Of a stretch of 29,980 nt of DNA, positions 8,973 through 16,948 are shown piece by piece. Under the pieces are notes generated by a model. It was not told the DNA's origin. It was given only the letters and a program-made list of their open reading frames with translations, and made no database searches. Origin of the DNA: JADGNF01 sp964582085. GTDB taxonomy: Archaea > Thermoproteota > Bathyarchaeia > Bathyarchaeales > Bathycorpusculaceae. The position numbers were made by a program, and so were the translations under genes. Positions within the stretch are counted from its first letter, which is position 1. Every line of letters begins with the position of its first letter. The stretch covers positions 1 to 29,980 of the forward strand of contig CAZOPV010000012.1 in assembly GCA_964582085.1 (NCBI GenBank), given 5' to 3'.

Positions 8973-9290
8973 TTAGACAAGTTCTATTGTAACGTGCACT
9001 TCTTCAGGTACACGGATGCGCATAATTCGCCTCATAACCCGCTCTTCTGAGTCAATGTCGATTAAGCGTTTATGAATACGCATTTCCCACCTGTCCCAAG
9101 TGGCAGTTCCTTCCCCTGAAGGGGCCTTCAAAACTGGCACACGTAACCGTTTAGTTGGCAACGGTACGGGTCCGTTGATTTTGACGCCTGTTTTTTGGGC
9201 GATACTTCTCAGTTCTTCACATACTTCTTCGAGTTTTCCGTAGTCGGTACTTGTTAGCCGGATTCGCGCTTTTCTAACCATTTCGCCCAT
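8973..9290 (-). CDS. rps10: Small ribosomal subunit protein uS10
   Basis: This is a close match to archaeal and eukaryotic uS10: a KARIRLTSTDYGKLEEVC strand-helix start, the GPVPLPTKRLRVPVLKAP loop region and the RRIMRIRVPEEVHVTIELV C-terminus. The protein has about 105 residues. I chose ATG 9290; TTG 9293 and ATG 9281 are alternatives, and none has a strong ribosome binding site. In many archaea this gene follows the elongation factor 1-alpha gene; here it stands alone, with its own TATA box upstream. Confidence 0.96.
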   Translation of the reverse strand: MGEMVRKARIRLTSTDYGKLEEVCEELRSIAQKTGVKINGPVPLPTKRLRVPVLKAPSGEGTATWDRWEMRIHKRLIDIDSEERVMRRIMRIRVPEEVHVTIELV

Positions 9291-9334
9291 CAATCCTAAT
9301 TTTTGCCGCTATCACACTTTTTAGACACCTTACA

Positions 9335-9342
9335 GATTTAAA
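9335..9342 (-). promoter_or_regulatory. TATA box for rps10
   Basis: On the minus strand GTTTAAAT lies about 45 bases before the rps10 start. A start about 26 bases on would give a leader near 20 bases. No other A/T-rich box lies between it and the gene. Confidence 0.4.
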
Positions 9343-9501
9343 CCGTACATAAAAACTTATCGACGACACTCCTATACTTTACTTGTCATTAGTTTGTAAG
9401 CGATTTGTTGTTTGTGATTTTTTGCTAATTGTCTGGATTTTTAGGGGGGTAAAAAGAGTAAATAATATTAGTTGTTGAAGGTTACTTAAACTAAAGTCTC
9501 T

Positions 9502-10026
9502 TTGGTTGTTTGCTCTATGGGCGAATGTACTATACCCACAGCTAAAAAAGGCCTAGATTCTTTAACAATTGTCATAATTGTAGTTTTAGCTTTCACAGCT
9601 GTTATTGGCGTATATTTCAGTTTAACTATCCCTGACTTTGGCAAGCTTTTTCTGCCAGGAGACGCGGTTTACGAGCCAGGCGGTTCAGTATATGAAGTCA
9701 TTTTCATTCTTCTCACTATGGCAACTGATGTTTTATACATACTTGGTGGTGCTGTGGTGGCTTTCGGTGCAGCGCTTGTTGCTTTCAGGTTTGTACAATG
9801 TAAGCTAAAAAGTCCCTACAAACCTTCTTGCGCAACAAAGTTTCTTTCAGGCTACTTAACCTTGAGCTTAGAGTTGTTTATAGGTGCCGAAATCATAAAA
9901 ACTGTAGTTGTCCGAACATATGAAGAATTCCTGCTACTTATACTTGTGATTATAAGCAGGGGTCTTTTTAGTCTGATTTTGCATTTGGAAAAGAAATGGC
10001 TTGGCTCAGATGAAGAAACCGAGTAG
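9502..10026 (+). CDS. DUF1622 family membrane protein
   Basis: The 174-residue membrane protein has about four helices, roughly at 21-45, 64-93, 112-130 and 138-158. The C-terminal half resembles the DUF1622 family: SLELFIGAEIIKT followed by a second helix, an Arg near its end (ISRG) and a closing Glu (HLEKKW). The function of that family is not established. The start is TTG 9502 or ATG 9517; neither has a ribosome binding site, and an A/T-rich box near 9463-9470 fits a short leader. It lies between rps10 and the hydrogenase operon, 361 bases from the latter, so a functional link is not indicated. Confidence 0.7.
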   Translation: MVVCSMGECTIPTAKKGLDSLTIVIIVVLAFTAVIGVYFSLTIPDFGKLFLPGDAVYEPGGSVYEVIFILLTMATDVLYILGGAVVAFGAALVAFRFVQCKLKSPYKPSCATKFLSGYLTLSLELFIGAEIIKTVVVRTYEEFLLLILVIISRGLFSLILHLEKKWLGSDEETE

Positions 10027-10387
10027 GAATCTTTACACCGTCTCTTTTCCACTTTTTGTTTGGTTTCTTTACTGAGAACCATCAAGTTGTGTTGAACTCT
10101 GTGGCTAAACTTTAAATGTTTCAAATATTACTCTAAAAGAGTCAAGCCCGGACCGTCATGATTAAAACCGTTCACTCTCTTTGGCGCAGAAAACGCCGTT
10201 CCGACAATGAATTTTGTTTAGGCGTGTTGACGAGAGTTCTCGATTTTATTGTACAATTGGCTGATAATATTAGAGTTATCTTTAAATATGTTTATTTTAT
10301 ATCTGCATTGTGCTTACAATTGGCAAATCGATTTGGAAATGTGACAGGCTTGTTAAACCCAAAATCTTCCAATGGAGGTAAAAGCTT
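10027..10387 (+). promoter_or_regulatory. Upstream control region of the hydrogenase operon
   Basis: This gap has no convincing gene; an 83-codon frame from 10158 shows no family resemblance. TATA-like TTTAAATA lies at 10281-10288, predicting a start near 10311. The ten-base sequence TACAATTGGC occurs twice, at 10252-10261 and 10315-10324, on either side of that box. A further inverted repeat CGAGA-GT-TCTCG lies at 10231-10242. A second TATA-like TTTAAATG is at 10111-10118. GGAGGT (10374-10379) is the ribosome binding site of the first operon gene. Confidence 0.5.
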
Positions 10388-10717
10388 TTGCTTGTTGAGA
10401 TCACCATAACTTTCTTGCTGATAGTGTCTGCTACCAGTATCATTTACTTACTGGGTCGACGTGTGGCCCCAAAAACTGTCCAAACAATAGGAGAGCGGTC
10501 AGTGTATGCCTGTGGAGAAAAGGTTGTTTACCCAAAATTGAAAGTTAACATTTCCCTTTACAAGTATCTCATATACTTTGTTATCCTCGACAGCGCTGTT
10601 CTACTCTTAGCCTATGCATCATTTGCAGAGCAAGTTATGAATACCCCTTTACTTCTACTTTACCTTTTCATGGCGTTTGTCTCAGCCATAATTTTATTTG
10701 AAGGAGGCAAAAACTAA
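10388..10717 (+). CDS. nuoA: Complex I subunit A (NuoA-like), hydrogenase operon
   Basis: The 109-residue membrane protein has three helices, the NuoA layout. The loop after helix 1 carries VYACGE with Cys42, which corresponds to the YECG motif of NuoA. The following helix keeps the Asp of the FxxFDxE region (FVILDSA), though the Glu three residues later is lost. In complex I, subunit A helps close the quinone channel with subunit H. A NuoA-like subunit is not part of the standard Ech, Mbh or Hyf hydrogenases. The TTG start is supported by GGAGGT eight bases upstream. Subunit B follows after one base. Confidence 0.75.
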   Translation: MLVEITITFLLIVSATSIIYLLGRRVAPKTVQTIGERSVYACGEKVVYPKLKVNISLYKYLIYFVILDSAVLLLAYASFAEQVMNTPLLLLYLFMAFVSAIILFEGGKN

Positions 10718-10718
10718 C

Positions 10719-11180
10719 ATGGTAAACATAACCACTTGGGCAAGAGTCAAGTCGCCATGGGTTTTACACTTCAACTCAGGTGCATGCAACGGTTGCGACA
10801 TCGAAGTTGTTGCTCTGTTAACACCAAAGTACGATGTAGAACGTTTCGGCATCAAACTTGAACCCTCACCTCGTCACGCTGATGTGCTGTTAACCACCGG
10901 TTGCGTCACAGAACAGTGCGCGGAAAGGCTCAAGCGTATTTATGAACAGATGCCCCAGCCAAAATTTGTAGTGGCAATTGGTGCTTGCGCCTGTTCTGGC
11001 GGCATATTTTCTGGTAATTACAGTGTGGTTGGCGGTGTAGACAAAGTTATTCCTGTTGATGCTTACATACCAGGGTGTCCCCCACGACCCGAGGCTATAA
11101 TTGATGGTGTCGTGAAATTACTGAATTCTATACAGCAACCTAAAACTAAAGAAAAGGTGAAATCAGATGACGAGCAATAA
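10719..11180 (+). CDS. nuoB: [NiFe] hydrogenase small subunit / NuoB-like Fe-S protein
   Basis: The 153-residue protein carries the proximal [4Fe-4S] cluster. Ligands are Cys23 and Cys26 in GACNGCDIE, Cys90 in GACACSGG and Cys120 in GCPPRPE. The CxxC spacing is the group 4 hydrogenase form rather than the CC pair of true complex I. In contrast, YSVVGGVDKVIPVDAYIPG is very close to complex I subunit B. Three extra cysteines (62, 67, 92) are unusual. The ATG at 10719 has AAGGAGG at 10701-10707; an in-frame TTG at 10698 is less likely. Its stop overlaps the start of the CD gene. Confidence 0.9.
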   Translation: MVNITTWARVKSPWVLHFNSGACNGCDIEVVALLTPKYDVERFGIKLEPSPRHADVLLTTGCVTEQCAERLKRIYEQMPQPKFVVAIGACACSGGIFSGNYSVVGGVDKVIPVDAYIPGCPPRPEAIIDGVVKLLNSIQQPKTKEKVKSDDEQ

Positions 11181-12732
11181 TTTAGATATTCTGAAAGCGC
11201 TTGAAGCCAAAAATTTCCAAATTCAGATAGGTAAGCTTGGGACTGCAGCAATTCAAGCTCCTGTTGACAAACACAGAGACGCTTTGAAAATACTGCTAGA
11301 TTTAGACGAAAAAACTGCTGTTACAGCAATAACTGGTATCGATTTAGGTGCAAGCGTAGGTGTGTATTACCATGTACGAACTTCAAATTCTTTTGTTACT
11401 ATTCAATGTGAAGTCCCCAAAGATAAGCCTACACTTGCAACTATAACGGACTTGGTTCCTGGCGCTGCTTTTCATGAACTGGAAGTTGCTGATTTACTTG
11501 GTGTGGTATTTGAGGGTCACCCAAGTCCTGGCAGGCTTGTTTTACCCGATACTTGGCCCGAAGGCGTTTACCCTCTAAGAAAAGATGTCAAAATAAACGA
11601 AGTTAAACTAAATGCGCCTTCTTCTGAAGATGTAAAGTTATCGGATGAGAGCGGTCTCGTCAAGATCGTTATTGGGCCTCACCATCCCGCGCTTTTGGAG
11701 CCTGAGAAATTTGCTGTTTTAGTTGACGGAGAAACCGTGAAAAAAGTGGAGCCACGCATAGGTTATGTTCACAGAGGTGTAGAAAAAGCATCAGAATCCA
11801 AAACGTATCTGCAAGACGTCTACCTGGTAGAACGTATTTGTGGTATTTGTAATTCATGTCACGCCACAGCTTTTGTTGAAGCTGTAGAGAAAATCTTGAA
11901 AACCGATGTGCCACCTAGAGCAAAATATATCCGAACAATAATTTTGGAGCTTAACCGGTTGCATAGCCACTTGCTCACTTTGGGTCATGCAGGTTTAGAA
12001 ATTGGGTATGAAACCTTATTCCAATATTTCTGGCGTGACCGAGAACCCGTAATGGATCTAACCGAGATGATTACAGGTAACCGCGTTATTTCCTCCTCTT
12101 TAACAGTAGGCGGCGTGAGACGGGACATCAAAGAGACGGATATACCCAAAATCAAAGCCACACTAACAGAGCTCCGAAAGAAAATACCTTTCTATAAACA
12201 GATGTATGAAAATGAACCTTCGATTAAAATGCGCATGCAAAAAGTTGGCGTTCTTGCACGAGAAGATGCCTTGAAACTTTGCGTAGTTGGTCCAGTAGCC
12301 CGAGGTTCAGGAGTAGATATTGATGTACGCAAAGATGAACCCTACGAGGCATACGGAGAAATTCCATTTAAAGAAGTAGTCTACACCGCCGGAGATACTT
12401 GGGCAAGGATGAATGTCCGCATGGATGAAGTTGAGGAAAGCATCAACATAATTGAGTATGCCCTTGATCATCTGCCAAGTGGCGCCTACCGCGTCAAAGT
12501 GCCTCGTGTTGTGCCACCAGGAGAAGCTGTTAACCGCGTCGAAGCACCCCGAGGCGAACTTTTCTATTATGTCAAAAGCAACGGTACTGCCTTCCCAGAG
12601 CGTGTCAAAGTGCGCACTCCAACTTTTGCTAACATACCTGCATTCCTCAAAACAGCTATAGGTGAAAGCATAGCTGATGTTCCACCTAACTTTGTCAGCT
12701 TAGATCCTTGCTTTTCATGCACAGACAGATGA
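11167..12732 (+). CDS. [NiFe] hydrogenase large subunit, fused NuoC-NuoD type
   Basis: The 521-residue protein joins a NuoC-like domain (about 1-145, with HELEVADLLGVVFEGHP and YPLRKDV) to a NuoD-like hydrogenase large subunit. Both nickel-binding motifs are intact: RICGIC with Cys225 and Cys228, followed by Cys231-His232, and the C-terminal DPCFSC with Cys515 and Cys518. True complex I has lost these cysteines, so this should be a working hydrogen-activating subunit. The protein ends directly after DPCFSCTDR, where hydrogenases are normally cut during maturation, so it has no tail to remove. The ATG has AAGGTGA upstream and overlaps the small-subunit gene by 14 bases. No hyp maturation genes are in the window. 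Confidence 0.93.
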   Translation: MTSNNLDILKALEAKNFQIQIGKLGTAAIQAPVDKHRDALKILLDLDEKTAVTAITGIDLGASVGVYYHVRTSNSFVTIQCEVPKDKPTLATITDLVPGAAFHELEVADLLGVVFEGHPSPGRLVLPDTWPEGVYPLRKDVKINEVKLNAPSSEDVKLSDESGLVKIVIGPHHPALLEPEKFAVLVDGETVKKVEPRIGYVHRGVEKASESKTYLQDVYLVERICGICNSCHATAFVEAVEKILKTDVPPRAKYIRTIILELNRLHSHLLTLGHAGLEIGYETLFQYFWRDREPVMDLTEMITGNRVISSSLTVGGVRRDIKETDIPKIKATLTELRKKIPFYKQMYENEPSIKMRMQKVGVLAREDALKLCVVGPVARGSGVDIDVRKDEPYEAYGEIPFKEVVYTAGDTWARMNVRMDEVEESINIIEYALDHLPSGAYRVKVPRVVPPGEAVNRVEAPRGELFYYVKSNGTAFPERVKVRTPTFANIPAFLKTAIGESIADVPPNFVSLDPCFSCTDR

Positions 12733-12742
12733 GTGATAAAAG

Positions 12743-13732
12743 ATGATTGACTACCTCTGGCTCATATTTCGAGTACTTGTTTTCCCAGGGTTTACTTTCA
12801 TTTTATTTCTTACAATGTTTTGTGACTGGATAGAACGCAAAATCGAAGCCCGTATGCAAAACCGCATGGGGCCTTCCTTCACAGGTCCAAGTGGGATTCT
12901 TCAACCACTGGCTGACTTCATCAAGCTACTTACTAAAGAAGAAATCACACCAAATGAATCTAGGAAGACCATTTTCCGTTTTGCGCCTTTCTTCGCTTTC
13001 TCAGTACTCATTTTTGCACTCTGCTTTTTGCCTATAGATGGCGCCTCTGTCATTCCCAACGTAAGTTTTGGAGGTGACCTCATATTTGTTATGGCGTTGA
13101 TTTCTGTGGCAAACTTTTTACTGTTCCTTTCAGGTTGGTCCTCCTCTAACCCTTATAGCTCCATAGGTGCCGCCAGAGTTCTGACCCAATTTTTAGGCTA
13201 TGATATTCCGCTCTTGATGCTTGCACTTGCACCTGCATTTCTAGCAGGCTCATTAACAATAGCGACAATTGTTGCTAGACAATGGATACCCTTTATGGTT
13301 TTGGCTCCTTGGGCCTTTGTACTTTTCATAATAACTATGCAAGCCGAGCTAGAGAAAGATCCTTTCGATATTCCTCACGCGGAAAGCGAAGTTGTCGCTG
13401 GGCACGAAACTGAATACAGCGGAGGAAAACTTGCTTTCCTCAAGTTTGCACGCGACGTACAAATTGTTTTTGGCGCCTCGTTGGTTACCGTGCTCTTCTT
13501 AGGCGGTGCTAATGGTCCTACATTTTTTGGGTTGCCTGAGCTGTGGGGTACCTTATGGTTTGTGCTAAAAGTTGTGGCTGTAATAGTAATTTCCGAGTAC
13601 ATGACCGTTCTTTTTGCGAGATTACGTATCGACCAAATTGTGAGAGCCAACTGGAAGTTCATGCTGCCGCTCTCTGTGCTCTCGCTACTGTTGACTATAG
13701 GTTTGGCAGTATGGGTTTATCCAATGGTGTGA
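12743..13732 (+). CDS. nuoH: Complex I subunit H (NuoH-like) membrane anchor
   Basis: The 329-residue protein has about eight membrane helices and joins the hydrogenase arm to the ion-pumping arm. Conserved features include DWIERKIEARMQNRMGP near residue 28, GILQPLADFIKLLTKE, and ELEKDPFDIPHAESEVVAGHETEYSG, the acidic loop region that lines the quinone cavity in complex I. The length is normal. It starts ten bases after the CD stop and is followed by the ferredoxin-like subunit within five bases. Confidence 0.95.
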   Translation: MIDYLWLIFRVLVFPGFTFILFLTMFCDWIERKIEARMQNRMGPSFTGPSGILQPLADFIKLLTKEEITPNESRKTIFRFAPFFAFSVLIFALCFLPIDGASVIPNVSFGGDLIFVMALISVANFLLFLSGWSSSNPYSSIGAARVLTQFLGYDIPLLMLALAPAFLAGSLTIATIVARQWIPFMVLAPWAFVLFIITMQAELEKDPFDIPHAESEVVAGHETEYSGGKLAFLKFARDVQIVFGASLVTVLFLGGANGPTFFGLPELWGTLWFVLKVVAVIVISEYMTVLFARLRIDQIVRANWKFMLPLSVLSLLLTIGLAVWVYPMV

Positions 13733-13737
13733 TATCA

Positions 13738-14130
13738 ATGACCAAAAAAAACCTCATATCTCCAATCTTCGGTGAAGTGTTAAATTATCTATTCAAGAAA
13801 CCTGCTACTGGCAAATACCCTATTGTGAAATGCACTCCTGCAGAAGATTTCCGCGGAAAACAAGTTTTTGACATTACTCTATGTGTAAGTTGCGGGCTGT
13901 GTAGTCGTGATTGTCCTGCAAAAGCCATAGAGATGGTGGATGTTAATGGGAAAAAGCGTCCAATGTTTCTTTTGGATCGCTGTATTTTTTGTTATCAGTG
14001 CGCTGAAAGCTGCCCACGAAACGCCATCAAAAACACGGAATTTTTTGAGCTAGCGACAACAAATAAATCTGACCTAGTTCTAAAACCTCAACCACTAGAT
14101 CAAGAGTCTGGTGTTTCAAATGTTGCTTGA
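13738..14130 (+). CDS. nuoI: Two-[4Fe-4S] ferredoxin subunit (NuoI-like)
   Basis: The 130-residue protein has two ferredoxin motifs: CVSCGLCSRDCP (Cys49, 52, 55, 59) and CIFCYQCAESCP (Cys82, 85, 88, 92). They would carry electrons between a soluble donor and the small-subunit cluster. The true start is ATG 13738, right after the nuoH stop and behind GGTGTGAT; the longer open frame upstream lies inside nuoH. No NuoE, F or G or FpoF-like gene accompanies it, so ferredoxin is the likely partner. The end overlaps the next gene. Confidence 0.94.
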   Translation: MTKKNLISPIFGEVLNYLFKKPATGKYPIVKCTPAEDFRGKQVFDITLCVSCGLCSRDCPAKAIEMVDVNGKKRPMFLLDRCIFCYQCAESCPRNAIKNTEFFELATTNKSDLVLKPQPLDQESGVSNVA

Positions 14131-14596
14131 ACTCTTCAGCGCAGGAGTAGTAATATCTGCTTGTTTAGCAATTTTTCTTGATGAAGCTGTTTACTCGGTT
14201 GCCGCTTTGGCGGGTACTTTTATGTTTACCTCTTTGTTGTATGCTTTGAACGGCGCGATTTATGTTGCTGTTTTTCAGTTTGCTGTAGGCGTCGGCACCG
14301 TTGCAGTTTTGTTTTTGTCTGGTGAAACTCTCAGCGAAAAGCCTTTAACTAAGACGCAGCCAAAGCAGCTGGCTGTGTTGAGTGCGCTGGGTGCGCTTTT
14401 GTCTCTGCCCACATTTTTCTTTTCCGTTTCACAGCAGAACGGCGCCACTTATTCCGTTCCCTTTGGGGAAGCACTTTGGGATTATCGAGCTTTGGATGTG
14501 GTTTTACAAGGGTTAGTTGTTATGACTGTGGCTTTAGGCATAGCCATTGTTTTGTACCGCAAGAAAAAAATTGTTAAGAGGAGTGTGAAACAATAA
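14120..14596 (+). CDS. nuoJ: Complex I subunit J (NuoJ/ND6-like)
   Basis: The roughly 158-residue membrane protein has five predicted helices. The third contains AIYVAVFQFAVGVGTVAVLFL, which matches the NuoJ/ND6 pattern of an alanine-tyrosine-valine start and a central pi-bulge glycine (VGVGTVAVLF). In complex I this helix links the quinone site to the antiporter subunits. ATG 14120 or GTG 14111 may be the start; both overlap nuoI. The stop overlaps the ATG of nuoK as TAATG. Confidence 0.87.
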   Translation: MLLELFSAGVVISACLAIFLDEAVYSVAALAGTFMFTSLLYALNGAIYVAVFQFAVGVGTVAVLFLSGETLSEKPLTKTQPKQLAVLSALGALLSLPTFFFSVSQQNGATYSVPFGEALWDYRALDVVLQGLVVMTVALGIAIVLYRKKKIVKRSVKQ

Positions 14597-14910
14597 TGGA
14601 CTTTGTTATCTTGTCCATCGTTTTGCTGGGTATAGGCGTTTATGGGTTGTTAACTCAGCGTCATTTGCTCAAGGTTTTCATATCAATCGAGTTAGTTGCC
14701 ACAGCCGCCACCCTCAACTTTGTCATGCTTGCCTCTTCCCTTAGCCGAGAAGTGGGGGAGGCTTTCTTGATTTTGGCGTTTTCCACGGACACTTGTGTGA
14801 GCGCGGTCATTTTGGCTTTGCTGGTTATTGCGTCACGCAAGTATGGAACCACAGATATTAGTAAAATCGGTGAACCTGAAGAAGAGGAAACATTCGAGGT
14901 GGATGCATGA
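14596..14910 (+). CDS. nuoK: Complex I subunit K (NuoK-like), second glutamate missing
   Basis: The 104-residue protein has three membrane helices. The first conserved glutamate is kept (Glu32 in ISIELV), and LNFVML follows as in NuoK. The second helix glutamate of NuoK (in AAAEAA) is absent: the aligned stretch reads FSTDTCVSAVILALL, with Asp65 three residues earlier. The C-terminus has an acidic tail (EPEEEETFE). GAGGAG precedes the ATG, and the stop overlaps the nuoL start in ATGA. The MrpC/MbhG relatives also lack the second glutamate, so this may be an intermediate form. Confidence 0.88.
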   Translation: MDFVILSIVLLGIGVYGLLTQRHLLKVFISIELVATAATLNFVMLASSLSREVGEAFLILAFSTDTCVSAVILALLVIASRKYGTTDISKIGEPEEEETFEVDA

Positions 14911-16946
14911 TTCAATTTTTTGATGTTTCATGCTGGCTTGTCTGGATACTGCCTTTGGTTTCCAGCATTTTCGTCCCTTTGATAGCCCGATTCAGCGCCA
15001 AAGTTCGCAACTACTTTGTCATACTTGTCAGCACTTTTACGGCATTTCTGGCATTTTCTTTGGTGCCTGAAATTGCATCAGCCGGTGAAGGCTTCATTAA
15101 TTTGACGGCGGCGTGGATTCCTAACGGCGTAACTGCAGGTGTCTTCATAGATCCACTTAGTGTTCTGTTTACATGTTTGGTAAGTTTATTTGGAATTGTA
15201 ATCACGATTTACTCTCAAGGCTACATGAAGGGTGAAGAAAACTTAACCCGTTACTACTTTTTCTTGCTACTTTTCATTGGCTCAATGATTGGGTTAGTAA
15301 TCTCAGATAACTTCTTACAGATGTTCATATTCTGGGAGATGGTGGGTCTTTGCAGCTACTCCCTAATTTCGTTTTGGAGTAACAGGCCTGAATCGGTCAA
15401 GTCGGGCAACAAAGTTTTTATCATGACCCGCATAGGCGATGTTTTGCTGCTTGCAGCCATTGGGGTTCTGTACTCAAGTTTAGGTACCTTTTCGTTCCGT
15501 GAAACCATTGACTTACTGCCTACTCTTCCTGTCTCTACTGTAACGACGATTGCTTTCTTACTTCTCGGAGGAGCTATTGCAAAATCGGCGCAGCTACCCC
15601 TCCACACATGGTTGTACAGTGCAATGGAGGCTCCCACCTCGGTGAGTGCTTTATTGCACGCTGCCACGATGGTTAAAGCAGGCATCTACCTTATTACTCG
15701 CTTCATATTTATCGCAGGTCCTCTTGTAGCGACTCTGCCTTTGTGGTTGCCTAGCGTGGCGTGGGTTGGAGTTTTGACTGCCTTTTTGGGTGCTACTATG
15801 GCTTTGTATACAACAGATATCAAGGGTGTGTTGGCTTATTCAACGGTCAGCCAATTGGGCTTTATGATGGCCGCTTTGGGTTCTGTTGGTGTTCATGCTG
15901 CCGCCTCGTTGGGTTGGTTTGCAAGTCTCTTCCACATGGTTAGCCACGCCTTTTTCGAGGGGTTGGGCTTCCTACTGGCAGGCGGCATAATTCATGCGTT
16001 GGGTACACGTGATATGCGTCTTATGGGTGGGCTAAGAAAACTCATGCCTGTTACCTATTTTTTGGCTTTAATAATGATAATTACGACGAGCGGTTTGCCT
16101 CCATTCGCGGCTTTCTTCAGTAAAGGGTTAGTTCTTGAAAGTTTAATGGAGACAGGCGTACTCCTGCAGGTTATTTTATTATTTACTACTACGGCACTTA
16201 CCTTCGCCTATAGCATTAGGTTCATGAAACTGGTTTTCTTAGGCGAATCCTCTGAACATTTAAAGAAACTTCACGTGCACGAGGCACCTAAAGTCATGTT
16301 GGCGCCTGCATTTGTGCTTGCTATCTTATGCGTGATTTGGGGTTTTGTTGAGCCTGCACTTGGCAGTTTTATGCATGCCGAAGTCGAATTAAGTTTGCCT
16401 TTTGCCTTTTTCAACATAGAGACTGCCATCTTTGCCGTTATTCTTGTGCCAACAGCTATTCTTGTTTATTCTGCTTACTGGCGTAAAGATTCTATACTGG
16501 CTGCTATCCGAAGCGACAAAAATCCCATCATTAAATTGCTTAAACACGGCTATTTTTTTGATGACTTCTACGAGAAAGTGGTTGCCAAAGCCATCATGGT
16601 TTTCTCTGGTGGTATCAAGTTCAGCGAGGAAGCTGGATTTGAACTGTTTCCACAGAAATTCGCTGGTGGCATAGTCCGCTTGGCTGGTGGCGTTTACAAA
16701 TATTTTGATACTGCCGCCGATCAATTTTTGAATGTGATTGCTGGGCAAACAATGGGTGGTGCCTCCAAAGTAAAAACTATTGATACCTTGGCTGATAAGC
16801 TCTTAGATTTGCTTGCCGGCAGAACTTTACGTTCCGCTTCTAAAGCACGTAAAGTCTCCAGAAACAGTTTGCAACATTACCTTGCAGCTGCGATTATCGG
16901 CTTTATCATGCTAGTAGTATTAATAATTATTAGTGTAGGTGTGTGA
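14907..16946 (+). CDS. nuoL: Complex I antiporter-like subunit L (NuoL-like)
   Basis: The 679-residue protein has about 16 membrane helices and a C-terminal lateral helix ending in a last membrane helix, as in NuoL. Conserved ion-path residues include Glu144 (FWEMVGL), Lys226 (AKSAQLPLHTWL), His251 (LLHAATMVKAG), His343, His347 and Lys406 (FFSKG). The lysine that follows HAFF in E. coli NuoL (HAFFKALLFL) is replaced by Glu351 (HAFFEGLGF), and the Asp after Lys406 is glycine. The long C-terminal part (about 520-679) contains two similar segments, each with a DxxADxxL-type helix. ATG overlaps the nuoK stop. Confidence 0.94.
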   Translation: MIQFFDVSCWLVWILPLVSSIFVPLIARFSAKVRNYFVILVSTFTAFLAFSLVPEIASAGEGFINLTAAWIPNGVTAGVFIDPLSVLFTCLVSLFGIVITIYSQGYMKGEENLTRYYFFLLLFIGSMIGLVISDNFLQMFIFWEMVGLCSYSLISFWSNRPESVKSGNKVFIMTRIGDVLLLAAIGVLYSSLGTFSFRETIDLLPTLPVSTVTTIAFLLLGGAIAKSAQLPLHTWLYSAMEAPTSVSALLHAATMVKAGIYLITRFIFIAGPLVATLPLWLPSVAWVGVLTAFLGATMALYTTDIKGVLAYSTVSQLGFMMAALGSVGVHAAASLGWFASLFHMVSHAFFEGLGFLLAGGIIHALGTRDMRLMGGLRKLMPVTYFLALIMIITTSGLPPFAAFFSKGLVLESLMETGVLLQVILLFTTTALTFAYSIRFMKLVFLGESSEHLKKLHVHEAPKVMLAPAFVLAILCVIWGFVEPALGSFMHAEVELSLPFAFFNIETAIFAVILVPTAILVYSAYWRKDSILAAIRSDKNPIIKLLKHGYFFDDFYEKVVAKAIMVFSGGIKFSEEAGFELFPQKFAGGIVRLAGGVYKYFDTAADQFLNVIAGQTMGGASKVKTIDTLADKLLDLLAGRTLRSASKARKVSRNSLQHYLAAAIIGFIMLVVLIIISVGV

Positions 16947-16948
16947 GT

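Noticed and set aside
10158..10409. An 83-codon open frame upstream of nuoA
   Set aside because: It has no ribosome binding site and no family features, and it overlaps the promoter, the direct repeats and the nuoA start. It is more likely chance.
11167..12732. F420H2 dehydrogenase or true complex I (Fpo/Nuo) CD subunit
   Set aside because: Those proteins lack the two CxxC nickel motifs, which are intact here at both ends of the large-subunit domain.
13543..13737. N-terminal extension of the NuoI-like gene
   Set aside because: The extra codons lie inside nuoH and give a sequence foreign to the family. ATG 13738 gives the normal length and follows the nuoH stop.
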